From Pseudomonas karstica (GTDB taxonomy: Bacteria; Pseudomonadota; Gammaproteobacteria; Pseudomonadales; Pseudomonadaceae), in NCBI RefSeq assembly GCF_009707515.1, contig NZ_WLYI01000005.1:1-64000 (forward strand): a stretch of DNA of 64,000 bases. Direction: 5' to 3'. A program made the position numbers and the translations under genes. This document shows positions 10,460 through 21,356 of the stretch, piece after piece. Positions within the stretch are counted from its first letter, which is position 1. Every line of letters begins with the position of its first letter. The notes beneath the pieces are model-generated. The model was given only the letters and a program-made list of their open reading frames with translations, did no database searches and had not been told where the DNA came from.

Positions 10460-11419
10460 ATGAAACAGAAAAAAGCCCAATGGCCCTGGCACTTGCTGAC
10501 CCTGCTGATCCTGGTCGGCCTGGCTGGCGCGTTGTACTACGCTACGACGCTGATGTCCTATGAATGGCGCTGGAACCGCGTGCCGCAATACTTCGTATAT
10601 GAAGCTGAAGAGCCTCAGCGTGCCGCGGACATTTCCACCGTCGTCGAGTTGGTGCGCAAGGGCGATGTGGCCGAAGTCACACTGCGTAACGATGCAGGCG
10701 TCGAGCAACACCTGACCGTGGCTGGTAACAGCCTGCAAGTGTCGAGTGGTGATGATGTGGCCGAGGGTGATGTGATGGGTGTCACCCGGCATTGGGCCGC
10801 CGGCCCGTTGATGTGGGGCTTGTGGACCACCCTGTGGCTATCGGTGGTGTCCGGCATTCTCGGTCTGTTGATTGGACTGGCAACGGGGCTGTGCCGCTTG
10901 TCGAATAACCCGACCTTGCGGGATCTGTCGACGATCTATGTCGAGTTGGTGCGCGGTACGCCGTTATTGGTGCAGATTTTCATTTTCTATTTCTTCATCG
11001 GCACGGTGCTCAACCTGTCCCGGGAATTCGCCGGGATTGCCGCGCTGTCGCTGTTCACCGGTGCCTACGTGGCTGAAATCGTCCGTGCCGGCGTGCAGTC
11101 GATCGTCCGTGGACAGAACGAAGCTGCCCGTTCCCTGGGGCTGAGTGCCAGCCAGTCGATGCGCCATGTGGTGCTGCCGCAAGCCTTCAAGCGCGTATTG
11201 CCACCGTTGGCCGGGCAATTTATCAGTTTGGTCAAAGACACGTCCCTGGTGTCGGTGATCGCCATTACCGAATTGCTCAAGAGCGGCCGCGAAGTGATCA
11301 CCACCTCGTTTTCGCCCTTCGAGATCCTGTTCTGCGTTGCAGGCTTGTACCTGCTGATCAACCTGCCGCTGTCAAAAATGGCCAGCCGGCTTGAGCGGAG
11401 GCTCGCGCAAAGTGATTGA
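10460..11419 (+). CDS. Polar amino acid ABC transporter permease (HisM/HisQ family)
   Basis: A 319-residue inner-membrane permease. One membrane helix at about residues 10-30 is followed by an unusual extra-cytoplasmic insert of roughly 80 residues (about 33-112, rich in acidic residues). Then comes the usual five-helix permease core. The EAA loop, which contacts the ATPase, is present as [13 protein letters not shown]. Only one permease gene is in the operon, so the channel is probably a homodimer. Its end overlaps the ATPase start by 8 bases. Confidence 0.9.
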   Translation: MKQKKAQWPWHLLTLLILVGLAGALYYATTLMSYEWRWNRVPQYFVYEAEEPQRAADISTVVELVRKGDVAEVTLRNDAGVEQHLTVAGNSLQVSSGDDVAEGDVMGVTRHWAAGPLMWGLWTTLWLSVVSGILGLLIGLATGLCRLSNNPTLRDLSTIYVELVRGTPLLVQIFIFYFFIGTVLNLSREFAGIAALSLFTGAYVAEIVRAGVQSIVRGQNEAARSLGLSASQSMRHVVLPQAFKRVLPPLAGQFISLVKDTSLVSVIAITELLKSGREVITTSFSPFEILFCVAGLYLLINLPLSKMASRLERRLAQSD

Positions 11420-12146
11420 AGTTCGCGATCTGGTAAAAGTCTTCGATACTCGGGGACAGGTGGTCCGCGCGGTGGATAATGTCACCACCCAAGTGGCCAA
11501 GGGCGAAGTGTTGGTGGTGATCGGCCCGTCCGGCTCCGGCAAGTCGACCTTCCTGCGCTGCCTCAATGGCCTGGAGGAGTTCGATTCGGGATCGGTGAGC
11601 ATCGACGGCCTGCAATTGGCCGACCCCAAGACCGATGTGAACGCCTATCGCCGTGAAGTCGGCATGGTGTTCCAACACTTCAACCTGTTTCCTCATATGA
11701 CCGTGCTGGAAAACCTCTGCCTGGCGCAAAAAGTTGTGCGCAAGCGCAGCAAGAAAGAAAGCGAGGTCAAGGCCCTGGCCTTGCTGGAAAAGGTCGGGAT
11801 TGGCCAGAAAGCCAATGAGTTTCCATCGCGGCTTTCCGGCGGCCAGCAGCAGCGCGTGGCGATTGCCCGGGCACTGGCCATGGAGCCCAAGGTGATGCTG
11901 TTCGACGAACCCACCTCGGCGCTGGACCCGGAAATGGTCGGCGAAGTGCTGGACGTCATGAAAACCCTGGCCCTTGAAGGCATGACCATGGTCTGTGTGA
12001 CCCATGAAATGGGCTTTGCCCGGGAAGTGGCGGACCGGGTGTTGTTTTTTGATCACGGCAAACTGCTGGAGGATGCGGCTCCGGCGCAGTTCTTCGATGC
12101 GCCGAAGGATCCCCGGGCCCAGGCGTTTTTACGCCAGGTTTTATAA
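11412..12146 (+). CDS. Polar amino acid ABC transporter ATP-binding protein
   Basis: A 244-residue ATPase that drives the importer, bound to the cytoplasmic face of the permease. It has Walker [10 protein letters not shown] (38-46), the Q-loop in [11 protein letters not shown], the signature LSGGQQQR, Walker [15 protein letters not shown] and the H-loop VTHEM, all intact. I chose GTG 11412: GGAGG lies 10 bases before it and the protein then begins [11 protein letters not shown]. An in-frame TTG at 11391 would place the GGAGG inside the gene. It overlaps the permease by 8 bases. Confidence 0.92.
   Translation: MIEVRDLVKVFDTRGQVVRAVDNVTTQVAKGEVLVVIGPSGSGKSTFLRCLNGLEEFDSGSVSIDGLQLADPKTDVNAYRREVGMVFQHFNLFPHMTVLENLCLAQKVVRKRSKKESEVKALALLEKVGIGQKANEFPSRLSGGQQQRVAIARALAMEPKVMLFDEPTSALDPEMVGEVLDVMKTLALEGMTMVCVTHEMGFAREVADRVLFFDHGKLLEDAAPAQFFDAPKDPRAQAFLRQVL
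12122..12144 (+). terminator. Possible terminator at the end of the amino acid transporter operon
   Basis: GGCGT, TTTT, ACGCC followed by agg and TTTT overlaps the last codons of the ATPase gene. A second 7-bp inverted repeat without a T-run (gcagctg/cagctgc) lies at 12170-12191, between this gene and the convergent chemoreceptor. Confidence 0.45.
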
Positions 12147-12206
12147 AGCTCGCACATATTCCCTGCGTAGCAGCTGGTGCTCGACAGCTGCAACGGGGCG
12201 TAGTCC

Positions 12207-14114
12207 TCACACCTTGAATTTGCCCACCCACACCTGCAAATCCGCTCCCAGCCTTGCCAACTCAATGCTCGCGGCTGCCGTCTGTTCACTGGCTGCTGCC
12301 GTCTGTTCCGAGACATCCCGAACTCTCAACACACTGCGATTGATCTCCTCGGCCACAGCGCTTTGCTCTTCGGCCGCCGCCGCTATTTGTGGGTTCATTT
12401 CCTGAATCACCGCCACTGTACGGGCAATCTCGAACAAGGCATCTCCGGCGCTACGGGTCAGGCTGACGCTGTGGTCGGTAAGATTGCGGCTGTTGTCCAT
12501 GCTGTCGGCCACCTGTTGGGTGCCGTTGTGCAGGCCACCAATCAGTTCTTCGATTTCTTCCGCCGACTGCTGGGTACGCTGCGCCAGGCTGCGGACTTCA
12601 TCCGCGACCACTGCAAAGCCCTGGCCTGCTTCCCCGGCGCGGGCAGCTTCGATAGCAGCATTGAGAGCCAGCAGGTTGGTCTGTTGGGACACGGACTTGA
12701 TCACCTCCAATACACTGCCGATCTTCTGGCTTTCCCGTTGCAGGCCTTGCATCGCCAAGCTGGAGCGACTCATTTCCTGGGCCAGGTGTTCGATGTGGGT
12801 AATGACTTCGGTGACCACCCGGTCTCCGGCACCTGCCTGCTGGTCGGCTTCTCTGGCGGCAATGGAGGCTTGCTCCGCATGGCGGGCGACTTCCTGGGCA
12901 GTGGCGAGCATTTCATTCATGGCCGTGGCCACCTGCTCGGTTTCCTCTTTTTGATGATTGATCCCGGCCCGAGTCTGTTCAGTGACCGCAGATAGCTGCT
13001 CGGCGGCACTGGCGATTTGTCGGGCACTGTCACCAATCCCGCTGATCAGGTTGCGCAAGTTGACGGTCATTTGCGAGAAGCTGTTCTGCAATTGACCCAG
13101 TTCGTCCCGTCGCCACACCTGTAGGTTCTTGCTCAGGTCGCCTTGGGCGATGCTGTTGGCCATCTGCAAGGTCTGGCGCAGCGGGCTGACGATCTGCCCG
13201 GCGATCAGCCAGGCGGCCAACATTGCGAACAGCATCGCGGCACCGCTCTGCGCCAGTATCACATCGCGTGCCTGATTGGCCTCCTGATCGCGTTTTTGTA
13301 TTTGATCCAGAGTCAGCAGGTCGCTTTGGGCGAGCATCTCGTCCACCAGGCTTTCAATGCTGTTTTGTGCCGTCTCTGTATTGAATTGCGCATCCTTGAG
13401 GCTGACTAGCCTGGCCCGGTAGTTGAGCAAGGTGTTTTTCAGGTGGGTGCCATTCACGGGCAATGCCAGTACCGCAGCCTGCGCCTGATCCAGAGCCTGG
13501 ACCGCGCTCAGGGCCGTCTCGGCATAGCTGTCCAGGGTGTTGGCGGCCCAGGCAGGGATCTGGGCGCGATCCTCGGCCTGCTCCATGGCCTGGCGCAGGT
13601 GTTCAATGGCGTCCAGAGCCTTTTCGTCGTTCTGGTCGGGCAGGTCGCTGGCCAGTTCTGCGAGTACCTCGCTGGCATTGCTGGCACTGCGCTTGAGCTG
13701 TTCGCGGGCGTTCTCACGCTGGTCCATGGACGTTCCCAGCCCCTGGAGGATGCTCTTGATACCGCTGACCTTGCTGGTGGCGTCCTGCACCTGTTGCAGA
13801 TTGACCGGGTCCTTCAGTCGCAGGCTCAGTGCTGCCAGCTGTTGGCCGACCTTGTCCATCGCCAGGCCGAATTTATTCAGGCTGGCGGTATGGCCGGTCA
13901 CCCGGAACACAATGCGTTCGGCGCGCATTTCTTCACCGATCAGGCCCAACTGCGATAAGGCCGTCAACGTCTGTGATCGGTAGAGCGAGGCGTTCAGCGC
14001 CTGCCAGCCGATCAAGGTGATGGCCATGCTCAGGAGCAGTACCAGGCCAAAGCCCAGCACCAGTTTGAGGGTGACGCTGACATTACCCAGCAGGTGGGTC
14101 AGCCGACGAAACAT
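12207..14114 (-). CDS. Methyl-accepting chemotaxis protein with long helical sensor domain, copy 1
   Basis: A 635-residue inner-membrane chemoreceptor that signals to CheA/CheW. Order: N-terminal helix (about 16-38), an all-helical periplasmic sensor of about 240 residues, a second membrane helix near 280-300, a HAMP linker ([18 protein letters not shown]), then the methylated signalling coiled coil. The conserved hairpin tip is present as [18 protein letters not shown]. The sensor length and all-helix pattern suit the HBM type found in McpS and McpK, which sense organic acids. The start is the ATG preceded by TGGAGG at 6 bases; an upstream TTG is less likely. The gene is tandem with a paralogue. 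Confidence 0.9.
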   Translation of the reverse strand: MFRRLTHLLGNVSVTLKLVLGFGLVLLLSMAITLIGWQALNASLYRSQTLTALSQLGLIGEEMRAERIVFRVTGHTASLNKFGLAMDKVGQQLAALSLRLKDPVNLQQVQDATSKVSGIKSILQGLGTSMDQRENAREQLKRSASNASEVLAELASDLPDQNDEKALDAIEHLRQAMEQAEDRAQIPAWAANTLDSYAETALSAVQALDQAQAAVLALPVNGTHLKNTLLNYRARLVSLKDAQFNTETAQNSIESLVDEMLAQSDLLTLDQIQKRDQEANQARDVILAQSGAAMLFAMLAAWLIAGQIVSPLRQTLQMANSIAQGDLSKNLQVWRRDELGQLQNSFSQMTVNLRNLISGIGDSARQIASAAEQLSAVTEQTRAGINHQKEETEQVATAMNEMLATAQEVARHAEQASIAAREADQQAGAGDRVVTEVITHIEHLAQEMSRSSLAMQGLQRESQKIGSVLEVIKSVSQQTNLLALNAAIEAARAGEAGQGFAVVADEVRSLAQRTQQSAEEIEELIGGLHNGTQQVADSMDNSRNLTDHSVSLTRSAGDALFEIARTVAVIQEMNPQIAAAAEEQSAVAEEINRSVLRVRDVSEQTAAASEQTAAASIELARLGADLQVWVGKFKV

Positions 14115-14253
14115 GATCAACCTCCAGCGAATCAAGTGAGCGGTTCGAGGACCCGCCTCAAGGCAGGGACAGTGAAAAGCTAGTTCGATCCGGCGTCAGA
14201 CGGGCCAATGGCCGCCTGAAAAGCGCGTAGGAAATTTCAGAAGTTCGTAAAGC

Positions 14254-14277
14254 GCGGCGCCCATGATTGAGCGCCGC
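14254..14277 (-). terminator. Possible terminator of the second chemoreceptor gene
   Basis: An inverted repeat gcggcgc/gcgccgc with a 10-base loop lies just downstream of the stop at 14287 when read on the minus strand, followed by a short T stretch. The 170 bases between the two chemoreceptor genes hold nothing else I can name. Confidence 0.5.
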
Positions 14278-14286
14278 AAGAGAAGG

Positions 14287-16203
14287 TCAGATGCGGAAAC
14301 GCCCGACCAGGCTTTGCAGGTAAACCCCCAGGCGGGCCAGTTCTGCACTGGAAGCGGCTGTTTCTTCACTGGCGGCGGACGTCTGTTCGGAGACGTCGCG
14401 CACGTTCAGTACGCTGCGGTTGATTTCTTCGGCCACGGCACTTTGTTGTTCGGCGGCGGTAGCGATTTGCTGGTTCATTGCCTGGATAGCCGAGACCGTG
14501 CGGGTGATGTTCTCCAGTGCGCTGCCGGCCCGACGAGTCAGTTCGACACTGCTGTCGGTCAAGCCCCGACTGTTGTCCATGACGGTTGCCACCTGCAGGG
14601 TGCCGGCTTGCAAGCCGATAATCAGTTCTTCGATCTCTTCAGTGGATTTCTGGGTACGTTGAGCGAGGCTGCGCACTTCGTCGGCGACCACCGCAAAGCC
14701 CCGTCCGGCTTCCCCGGCACGGGCGGCTTCGATTGCCGCATTGAGGGCCAGCAAGTTGGTTTGCTGGGCCACGGACTTGATCACGTCCAACACGCTGCCG
14801 ATCTTGTCGCTTTCGCGCTTGAGATGGCCCATGGCTTCGGTGGAGTTACCCACCTCGTTGGCCAGTCGCTCGATCTGGGCGATGGCTTCGCCGACCACCT
14901 TGTCACCTTCGCGAGCCTGCTGGTCAGCGGCGACGGCGGCCTCAGAGGCCTCTTCAGCGTTGCGTGCGACTTCTTGCACGGTGGCGGCCATTTCATTCAT
15001 GGCAGTGGCAACCTGGTCGGTCTCGTTTTTCTGGCTGTTGACCCCGGCGCTGGTCTGTTCGGTGACCGCCGACAGTTGTTCGGCGGCGCTGGCGATCTGG
15101 GTGACCCCATCGCTGATGCCGCCGATCAACTCCCGCAAGCCTAGGGTCATGCTTTGCATGGCCCGTTGTAGTTGGCCCAGTTCGTCGCGGCGTTGGGAGT
15201 CCAGGTTATGACTCAAGTCGCCCGAGGCCACGCGCTCGGCGACTTCGAGGGTCTGGTTCAGCGGAATCACGATCTGCCGGGTAATAGCCCATGCCGCCAC
15301 GATGCCGAAGATCAACGCCAGGGCGGTGACCAGTAACAACAGCTTTTTGGCCTGCGCTGCATCGGTGTCGCGGACGAGGGTTTGTGAAGTCGTGAGTTTT
15401 TTACTGTGGTCGAGCAGGATATCGCCTTGCCCGGCCATGATTTGCAACGCTGCCGCACTGGATACCTGTGAGTCTCGGTATTGGCTGACTGCGGCGCGAT
15501 AAGCCTGGAGCGAAATGCTGGCCTGTTGCAGGTTGGCCTGGTATTGCTCCGGCAACTGGCCGCCCAGGTTGGCAATTGTCTTCAGGGCATTGTCGATGGC
15601 GTCCAGGGCAGGCTGCTCAGCCTCAACCTTGCCACTGTAGGTGTAACCGCGGACCTGGAAGCGCGCCTGCTGGATCAACTTGCTCAGGCCGACCACGCTG
15701 TTGAATTGACTGATGCTGTCGCCTTGCAGCAGCGACGTTTCAACTTCACCCACCTTGAGCACCGCATTGTCGGCCGTATCACCGAGCTTGCTGCGGGCGT
15801 CTTCGCGGCGGGCGCCGGCCTGGGTCATGGCGATAAACGCGCGCTTGTATTGCTCAACGGCGGTCAACTGCCCGTCGATCAAGGCGATACCGGCCGGTTG
15901 TTCGATCAGGGTGCGAGCGGTTTTCAGGCCGCTTTCCAGTTGTTCCAGCAAGTTATTGACCGCCGCTGGCCCTTGTTCTCCACGACGCATTTCATAATCC
16001 AGGCGCGCCAGGCGCAAGTCTTTGGTCAGCTCGTTGAGGCTGGAAATAAACCCCAGCTTGTCGCCACGGCTGATCACGCCACCGAGGCTGCTCCAGCCAG
16101 TTAAGGTGATCAACAGGGTCAATATCAATACCAGGCCAAAACCCATACCCAGCTTGCGCTTGACGCTCACATTCCCCAGTTTTCCGGCTAACCAACGATA
16201 CAT
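14287..16203 (-). CDS. Methyl-accepting chemotaxis protein with long helical sensor domain, copy 2
   Basis: A 638-residue chemoreceptor, paralogous to the gene next to it. It has the same layout: membrane helix at about 18-38, a periplasmic all-helical HBM-like sensor to about 285, a second helix, HAMP ([20 protein letters not shown]) and the signalling domain with [18 protein letters not shown]. The signalling halves of the two receptors are much more alike than the sensor halves, which implies different ligands. In P. aeruginosa the receptor at this place beside rsmE and tatC is McpK, an alpha-ketoglutarate sensor; the same ligand here is only a guess. The start ATG at 16203 has AGGGGAG before it. 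Confidence 0.9.
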   Translation of the reverse strand: MYRWLAGKLGNVSVKRKLGMGFGLVLILTLLITLTGWSSLGGVISRGDKLGFISSLNELTKDLRLARLDYEMRRGEQGPAAVNNLLEQLESGLKTARTLIEQPAGIALIDGQLTAVEQYKRAFIAMTQAGARREDARSKLGDTADNAVLKVGEVETSLLQGDSISQFNSVVGLSKLIQQARFQVRGYTYSGKVEAEQPALDAIDNALKTIANLGGQLPEQYQANLQQASISLQAYRAAVSQYRDSQVSSAAALQIMAGQGDILLDHSKKLTTSQTLVRDTDAAQAKKLLLLVTALALIFGIVAAWAITRQIVIPLNQTLEVAERVASGDLSHNLDSQRRDELGQLQRAMQSMTLGLRELIGGISDGVTQIASAAEQLSAVTEQTSAGVNSQKNETDQVATAMNEMAATVQEVARNAEEASEAAVAADQQAREGDKVVGEAIAQIERLANEVGNSTEAMGHLKRESDKIGSVLDVIKSVAQQTNLLALNAAIEAARAGEAGRGFAVVADEVRSLAQRTQKSTEEIEELIIGLQAGTLQVATVMDNSRGLTDSSVELTRRAGSALENITRTVSAIQAMNQQIATAAEQQSAVAEEINRSVLNVRDVSEQTSAASEETAASSAELARLGVYLQSLVGRFRI

Positions 16204-16268
16204 GCTGCGAACTCCCCTGAAACAAGGCTTGGACTTATTCAAGGGCTATCGGCAGGCAGAAGGGATTC

Positions 16269-16702
16269 TGTAGCCGCTGTCGAGGCACGAGGCTGCGATA
16301 AGGGCCGCAGGACCTTCAGCAATTTCAACATCCAGGCGACTGCTGCGCAGCCGATCGCAGGCTGCGCCAGCGGCTACAGGTGATCGGCGTGGTCTTTGTA
16401 GCCGCTGCCGAGGCACGAGGCTGCGACAAGGGCCGCAGGACCTTCAGCAATTTCAACATCCAGGCGACTGCTGCGCAGACGATCGCAGGCTGCGCCAGCG
16501 GCTACAGGTGATCGGCGTGGTCTTTGTAGCCGCTGCCGAGGCACGAGGCTGCGATAAGGGCCGCAGGACCTTCAGCAATTTCAACATCCAGGCGACTGCT
16601 GCGCAGCCGATCGCAGGCTGCGCCAGCGGCTACAGGTGATCGGCGTGGTCTTTGTAGCCGCTGTCGAGGCACGAGGCTGCGATGCGTGTCCGCAGGACCG
16701 CC
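16269..16702. repeat. Tandem array of a REPIN-type element, 128-bp period
   Basis: Three full copies start at 16269, 16397 and 16525, exactly 128 bases apart. A partial fourth starts at 16653 and diverges after about 40 bases. Each copy opens tgtagccgctg and closes cagcggctaca, followed by a 17-base spacer ggtgatcggcgtggtct. Copies differ at only a few positions, so the amplification is recent. The array fills most of the 533 bases between the chemoreceptor and rsmE, and no gene is seen in it. The element is the one found at the start of the window, here in the opposite orientation. Confidence 0.9.
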
Positions 16703-16736
16703 CTCAGGGACAAATCCATCGTGGCAGTTACAAGGG

Positions 16737-17444
16737 TTAGAACAGCCGTGCGAGCAGTGCGGTGACGGCGGTTTCGACGCGTAGGATCCGTGCACCTAAT
16801 TGCACCGGCTGTAACCCGGCCTTGGTCAGCAAGTCCACTTCATAGGGAATCCAGCCACCTTCCGGGCCAATGGCCAGGGTGACCGGTTCATCCAGCCCAC
16901 GGGGGCAGGGTGGATAGTCGCCGGGGTGGCCGATCAGGCCGAGGGTGTTATGGACCAGGGCCGGCAAACGGTCTTCGACGAAAGGCTTGAAGCGTTTTTC
17001 GATGACGATTTCTGGCAGTACCGTGTCCCGGGCTTGTTCCAGGCCAAGGATCAACTGTTCACGAATGGCTTGCGGTTCCAGGAACGGTGTTTGCCAGAAG
17101 CTTTTCTCCACCCGATAGCTATTGACCAGCACTACCCGTGGCACGCCCATGGATGCCACGGTTTGCAGCACTCGACGGAGCATTTTTGGACGGGGCAGGG
17201 CCAGCAGCAGGGTCAACGGAAGTTTCGCCGGTGCCGGCTGATCGAGGCTGACCTGCAACTCTGCCTCATGGGTTTCCAGGCGCAGCAATTGGGCGTTGCC
17301 CATCAAGCCACCAATCCGTCCGACGCGCAGACTGTCGCCCACCGCAGCGCGGTGGACTTCCTGCATGTGTATCAGGCGCCGGTCGCGCAGGATCACCCGG
17401 TCGGCCGCGATAAAGTCGGCCTCCTCAAGCAGCAACAGGTTCAC
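16737..17444 (-). CDS. rsmE: 16S rRNA (uracil-1498-N3)-methyltransferase
   Basis: A 235-residue SPOUT methyltransferase that makes m3U1498 in 16S rRNA with S-adenosylmethionine. The N-terminal PUA-like RNA-binding part covers about residues 1-75. The C-terminal trefoil-knot part has the cofactor loops LAIGPEGGW and [11 protein letters not shown] near the end, both intact. It starts with GTG, overlapping the tatC stop by four bases. Length is normal. Confidence 0.93.
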   Translation of the reverse strand: MNLLLLEEADFIAADRVILRDRRLIHMQEVHRAAVGDSLRVGRIGGLMGNAQLLRLETHEAELQVSLDQPAPAKLPLTLLLALPRPKMLRRVLQTVASMGVPRVVLVNSYRVEKSFWQTPFLEPQAIREQLILGLEQARDTVLPEIVIEKRFKPFVEDRLPALVHNTLGLIGHPGDYPPCPRGLDEPVTLAIGPEGGWIPYEVDLLTKAGLQPVQLGARILRVETAVTALLARLF

Positions 17445-18232
17445 GGTTGAGTTGCTGGTGGCTGTTCGTCGTCGGCGGGCTGGTCATCCGGATGGTCGCC
17501 ACGCTTACTGACCAGGCTGCCAAACAGGATGCCAATCTCGAACAACATCCACATCGGCACCGCCAGCAGGGTTTGGGAGAAAATGTCCGGTGGCGTCAGG
17601 ATCATGCCGACCACGAAGCAGCCGATGATCACGTACGGGCGGATCTTGCGCAGGTATTTGACGTCGACCACGCCGATCCATACCAGCAGCACCACAGCCA
17701 CCGGAATCTCGAAGGCCACGCCAAAGGCGAAAAACAGCGTCATCACGAAATCGAGATAGCTGGTGATGTCGGTCATCATTTCTACACCGGCCGGTGTGGC
17801 CGCCGCGAAGAACTTGAAGATCAGTGGGAACACCAGGAAGTAAGCGAAAGCCATTCCGGTGTAGAACAACAGGATGCTGGACGCCAGCAGTGGCACCGCA
17901 ATGCGTTTCTCATGCTTGTACAGGCCCGGCGCTATAAAACCCCAGATCTGATGCAGGATCACCGGGATCGCGAGGAACAGCGACACCATCATCGTCAACT
18001 TCAACGGCGTGAGGAACGGCGACGATACATCGGTGGCGATCATCGTCGCGCCCGCCGGCAAGTAGTCGCGCAGCGGTGTGGAGACAAAGGTGTAGATCTG
18101 CTGGGTAAAGGCAAACAACCCGGCGAAGATTACGAAGATCGCCGCGACACAACGCAGCAGGCGGGTGCGCAGCTCGGTGAGGTGCGAGACCAGCGGCATG
18201 TGCTGATCGTTTTCCGGTTTATCAACGCTCAT
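17441..18232 (-). CDS. tatC: Sec-independent protein translocase subunit TatC
   Basis: A 263-residue inner-membrane protein with six predicted helices. It is the receptor for twin-arginine signal peptides in the TatABC export pathway for folded proteins. Family marks are the N-terminal [15 protein letters not shown], with the conserved Glu used in signal recognition, and [14 protein letters not shown]. The C-terminal tail is acidic and proline-rich. It overlaps tatB by four bases and rsmE by four bases. Confidence 0.96.
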   Translation of the reverse strand: MSVDKPENDQHMPLVSHLTELRTRLLRCVAAIFVIFAGLFAFTQQIYTFVSTPLRDYLPAGATMIATDVSSPFLTPLKLTMMVSLFLAIPVILHQIWGFIAPGLYKHEKRIAVPLLASSILLFYTGMAFAYFLVFPLIFKFFAAATPAGVEMMTDITSYLDFVMTLFFAFGVAFEIPVAVVLLVWIGVVDVKYLRKIRPYVIIGCFVVGMILTPPDIFSQTLLAVPMWMLFEIGILFGSLVSKRGDHPDDQPADDEQPPATQP

Positions 18233-18645
18233 GGGGCTCGCGGCGGCAATGTAGGGTCTTGGGGAGCGGGCGACGAGACGGGCGTCGGCGCAGGTTCTGT
18301 CGGTGTAACGGCTGGAGCTGCGGGCGGTGTGATATCCACTGCCGGGGGCGGGGCAATACTTTGCTCGGGAGCAGGCTCAATGGGCGTGACGGCCTGCTGC
18401 TGTGGAGCCAGAATCTTCCGGGCTTCCTGCTCCAGAGACAGAATGTGCTCGTTGTGCAGTTGCCGGCGAATCTCGTCGGCACCGATTTCCCGTTCAACTT
18501 CCTGTTTGATGGAGTTGAAGCTGCGTTTCAGGCGCCCGATCCACAGGCCGGCCGTGCGCGCAGCGCCGGGCAGGCGTTCGGGCCCCAATACCAATAGGGC
18601 GACGAGGCCGACGAGTAGCAGTTCAGTGAAGCTGATACCAAACAT
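18229..18645 (-). CDS. tatB: Sec-independent protein translocase subunit TatB
   Basis: A 138-residue protein with one N-terminal membrane helix ([20 protein letters not shown]), the hinge GPERLP, an amphipathic helix and a long proline/alanine-rich cytoplasmic tail. The conserved Glu8 in the helix and the GPERLP turn identify TatB rather than TatA. It partners TatC in the substrate receptor complex. It lies between tatA and tatC in the usual order. Confidence 0.95.
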   Translation of the reverse strand: MFGISFTELLLVGLVALLVLGPERLPGAARTAGLWIGRLKRSFNSIKQEVEREIGADEIRRQLHNEHILSLEQEARKILAPQQQAVTPIEPAPEQSIAPPPAVDITPPAAPAVTPTEPAPTPVSSPAPQDPTLPPRAP

Positions 18646-18655
18646 TAGTCAGTGC

Positions 18656-18934
18656 TCACGAGTCTTTACGGGTCGGCTCTTGGACTTTCTCGGCCTGGAC
18701 ATCGAAAGTACGACGCTCGCTGATCGGCTGGGGGGCCTGCGGATGGACAGGCTGCGCCGGGGAAGTCGGGTTGGCGGCAGGGTCGGCCGGCTTTTCATCG
18801 TCGTTCATGGCCTTGCGAAAGCCCTTGATGGATTCGCCAACGTCAGTGCCCAGGTTCTTCAACTTCTTGGTGCCGAACACCAGCACAACGACTACCAGAA
18901 TGACGATCCAGTGTTTCCAGTCAAAAATGCCCAT
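18656..18934 (-). CDS. tatA: Sec-independent protein translocase subunit TatA
   Basis: A 92-residue pore-forming subunit of the Tat system. It has one membrane helix (residues about 5-21), the FGTKKLK turn and an amphipathic helix ending in GFRKAM, as usual for TatA. It is the first gene of tatABC, about 25 bases after the hisE stop, so it may be cotranscribed with hisI-hisE as in other pseudomonads. Confidence 0.95.
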   Translation of the reverse strand: MGIFDWKHWIVILVVVVLVFGTKKLKNLGTDVGESIKGFRKAMNDDEKPADPAANPTSPAQPVHPQAPQPISERRTFDVQAEKVQEPTRKDS

Positions 18935-18959
18935 GCTGCAATTCCTCTCTAGAGATTAT

Positions 18960-19292
18960 TCAGGCGGACGGCCGCGAGGCCTTTTCGGCGTGCCCGGACA
19001 AGCCGAAGCGACGGTCCAGTTCATCAAGCACGGCCTGCGGATGCTGCCCCAGTTGGGCGAGCATGACCAGGCTGTGAAACCAAAGATCAGCAGTTTCATA
19101 GATTACATCGCTGCAGTCGCCGCTGATTTGCGCGTCCTTGGCAGCAATAATAGTCTCGACGGACTCTTCGCCGAGCTTTTCCAGAATCTTGTTCAGGCCC
19201 TTGTGGTACAGGCTGGCGACGTAGGAGCTGTCGGCGGCCGCGCCTTTGCGGTCTTCCAGTACCTGGGCCAGGCGGTCTAGGGTATCGCTCAT
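18960..19292 (-). CDS. hisE: Phosphoribosyl-ATP pyrophosphatase
   Basis: A 110-residue enzyme for step two of histidine biosynthesis, hydrolysing phosphoribosyl-ATP to phosphoribosyl-AMP. The MazG-like all-helical fold is seen in [13 protein letters not shown] and [12 protein letters not shown], which carry the metal-binding acidic residues. I start it at ATG 19292 ([17 protein letters not shown]). A longer in-frame reading would run into hisI. In enteric bacteria hisE and hisI are one protein; here they are separate adjacent genes, as is normal in Pseudomonas. Confidence 0.94.
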   Translation of the reverse strand: MSDTLDRLAQVLEDRKGAAADSSYVASLYHKGLNKILEKLGEESVETIIAAKDAQISGDCSDVIYETADLWFHSLVMLAQLGQHPQAVLDELDRRFGLSGHAEKASRPSA

Positions 19293-19294
19293 GT

Positions 19295-19687
19295 TCAGTG
19301 TCCTGGCGAATAGATAGCGTGGGGGTCTTTGAGCACGGGCTCGACGGTCTTCCAAGTGCCGTTTTCGAACACGCGGTAGAAGCAGCTATGACGGCCGGTA
19401 TGACAGGCGATGTCGCCGATTTGCTCGACCTTGAGGATCACCACATCGGCGTCGCAGTCGATACGCATCTCGTGCAAGACCTGCACATGCCCAGACTCTT
19501 CACCCTTGCGCCACAGTTTGCCACGGGAACGTGACCAATAGATGGCGCGGTTCTCAGTGGCAGTGAGGCGCAAGGCCTCGCGGTTCATCCAGGCCATCAT
19601 CAGCACGCGCCCGGTCTTGTAGTCCTGGGCAATGGCCGGCACCAGGCCGTCACTGTCCCACTTGATCTCGTTCAGCCAGTCTTTCAT
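19295..19687 (-). CDS. hisI: Phosphoribosyl-AMP cyclohydrolase
   Basis: A 130-residue zinc enzyme for step three of histidine biosynthesis. The metal sites are visible: DCDAD for magnesium and the cysteines in CHTGRHSC for zinc. The start at ATG 19687 is preceded by CGGAG at 6 bases and gives the standard [11 protein letters not shown] opening. It lies 2 bases before hisE, in one unit with it. Confidence 0.95.
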   Translation of the reverse strand: MKDWLNEIKWDSDGLVPAIAQDYKTGRVLMMAWMNREALRLTATENRAIYWSRSRGKLWRKGEESGHVQVLHEMRIDCDADVVILKVEQIGDIACHTGRHSCFYRVFENGTWKTVEPVLKDPHAIYSPGH

Positions 19688-19751
19688 GTTCGACTCCGAC
19701 AACCAGGGCCTGTCAGCCTCGGCAATTTACGACAGTGTATAACCGGACGGG

Positions 19752-21356
19752 CTACCGACGCACGATCAGATACACACCCACGGCGGCCATGATCCCTGCA
19801 GGCCAGTGTCCCAGTTGGTCCAGCGGCCCGCCGGTGGCGAGTATCGCGCCACCGGTCAGGTGAGCGGCGCCCAAAAGGCGCAGGAACCAGTCGTCCTTGC
19901 GTTTATGCCACGCAGGTGCCGGATTCTTGGTATGGGGTTGGGACATGCGTTCCAGCAGGTCGCGGGTCATATTGGCCAGGTGCGGCAGTTGCTCGACCTG
20001 GCTTTGCAGGTTGCCCAGCAGGGCCTTTGGGCTGACCCGTTCGCGCATCCAGCGTTCGAGGAACGGCTGGGCAGTGTTCCACAGGTCCAGGTCCGGGTAC
20101 AGCTGGCGGCCCAGGCCTTCGATGTTGAGCAGGGTTTTCTGTAGAAGGACAAGCTGTGGTTGCACTTCCATATTGAAGCGCCGGGCAGTTTGGAACAGAC
20201 GCATCAGCACCTGGCCGAAGGAAATTTCCTTTAATGGTTTTTCAAAGATCGGCTCGCACACGGTACGGATCGCCGCTTCGAACTCGTTGAGCTTGGTTTC
20301 TGCCGGGACCCAGCCCGAATCGATGTGCAACTGCGCCACACGACGGTAGTCGCGCTTGAAGAAGGCGAACAGGTTGCGGGCCAGGTAGTCCTGGTCTTCA
20401 GGCGTCAGGCTGCCGACGATGCCACAGTCGATCGCAATGTACTGCGGGCTCCACGGGCTTACGGTGCTGACGAAGATGTTGCCGGGGTGCATGTCGGCGT
20501 GGAAGAAACTGTCGCGGAACACTTGGGTGAAGAATATCTCCACGCCGCGCTCAGCGAGCATTTTCATGTCGGTGCGCTGGTCGGCCAGGGTTGCAAAGTC
20601 GGTGACCTGGATCCCGTAGATACGCTCCATCACCAGCACTTTGGGGCGGCACCAATCCCAATAGACTTGCGGCACGTACAACAAAGGCGAGCCTTCGAAG
20701 TTGCGCTTGAGCTGGCTGGCATTGGCGGCTTCACGCAGCAGGTCGAGTTCGTCGTAGATGGTTTTTTCGTAGTCGGCGACCACATCCACCGGATGCAGCA
20801 GCCGAGCATCGGCGGAGAAACGTTCGGCGGCGCGGGCAAGAATGAACAGCCATGCCAGGTCCTGGCCGATGATCGGCTTGAGGCCAGGGCGGATCACCTT
20901 GACCACCACCTCTTCGCCGCTTTTCAGCTGTGCGGCGTGAACCTGGGCTACCGAAGCTGATGCCAGTGGCTCGATGTCGAAGCGGCTGAACACTTCGCTG
21001 ATCTTCTTGCCGAGCTGTTCTTCGATCAGCTTGACCGATTGCTGCGAATCAAACGGCGGCACACGGTCCTGCAACAGCATCAGTTCGTCGGCAATGTCTT
21101 CAGGCAGCAGGTCGCGGCGGGTGGACAGGATCTGCCCGAACTTGATGAAAATCGGCCCCAGGTCCTGCAGCGCCAGGCGCAGCCGGGCACCTCGGCTCAG
21201 GTCCAGTGGTTTGCGCGGGAACCAGCGCCACGGCAGTACATAGCGCACGGCCAGCAGCAACCATGGCAGCGGCAGTGCAAACAGCAGGTCATCAAGGCGG
21301 TAGCGGATTACGACGCGCTGGATACGAAACAAACGGCGGACGGCAAGCAGCTTCAT
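19752..21356 (-). CDS. ubiB: Ubiquinone biosynthesis protein UbiB, ADCK-type kinase-like ATPase
   Basis: A 534-residue member of the UbiB/ADCK/COQ8 family, required for ubiquinone synthesis and thought to act as an ATPase that extracts lipid intermediates. The family-specific KxGQ motif is present as [13 protein letters not shown], followed by the [11 protein letters not shown] loop and the kinase-like HADMHPGN and AIDCG motifs. A hydrophobic hairpin at the C-terminus (about 490-534) anchors it to the membrane. It overlaps ubiJ by four bases, in the order ubiE-ubiJ-ubiB. Confidence 0.95.
   Translation of the reverse strand: MKLLAVRRLFRIQRVVIRYRLDDLLFALPLPWLLLAVRYVLPWRWFPRKPLDLSRGARLRLALQDLGPIFIKFGQILSTRRDLLPEDIADELMLLQDRVPPFDSQQSVKLIEEQLGKKISEVFSRFDIEPLASASVAQVHAAQLKSGEEVVVKVIRPGLKPIIGQDLAWLFILARAAERFSADARLLHPVDVVADYEKTIYDELDLLREAANASQLKRNFEGSPLLYVPQVYWDWCRPKVLVMERIYGIQVTDFATLADQRTDMKMLAERGVEIFFTQVFRDSFFHADMHPGNIFVSTVSPWSPQYIAIDCGIVGSLTPEDQDYLARNLFAFFKRDYRRVAQLHIDSGWVPAETKLNEFEAAIRTVCEPIFEKPLKEISFGQVLMRLFQTARRFNMEVQPQLVLLQKTLLNIEGLGRQLYPDLDLWNTAQPFLERWMRERVSPKALLGNLQSQVEQLPHLANMTRDLLERMSQPHTKNPAPAWHKRKDDWFLRLLGAAHLTGGAILATGGPLDQLGHWPAGIMAAVGVYLIVRR

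Noticed and set aside
16269..16702. CRISPR-like regular array
   Set aside because: The whole 128-bp unit repeats, including the parts between the palindromes. There are no unique spacers and no cas genes.
17447..18952. 501-codon open frame on the plus strand
   Set aside because: It lies opposite tatC, tatB and tatA, which are unmistakable. Its composition (runs of His, Arg and Gln) is that of a shadow frame.
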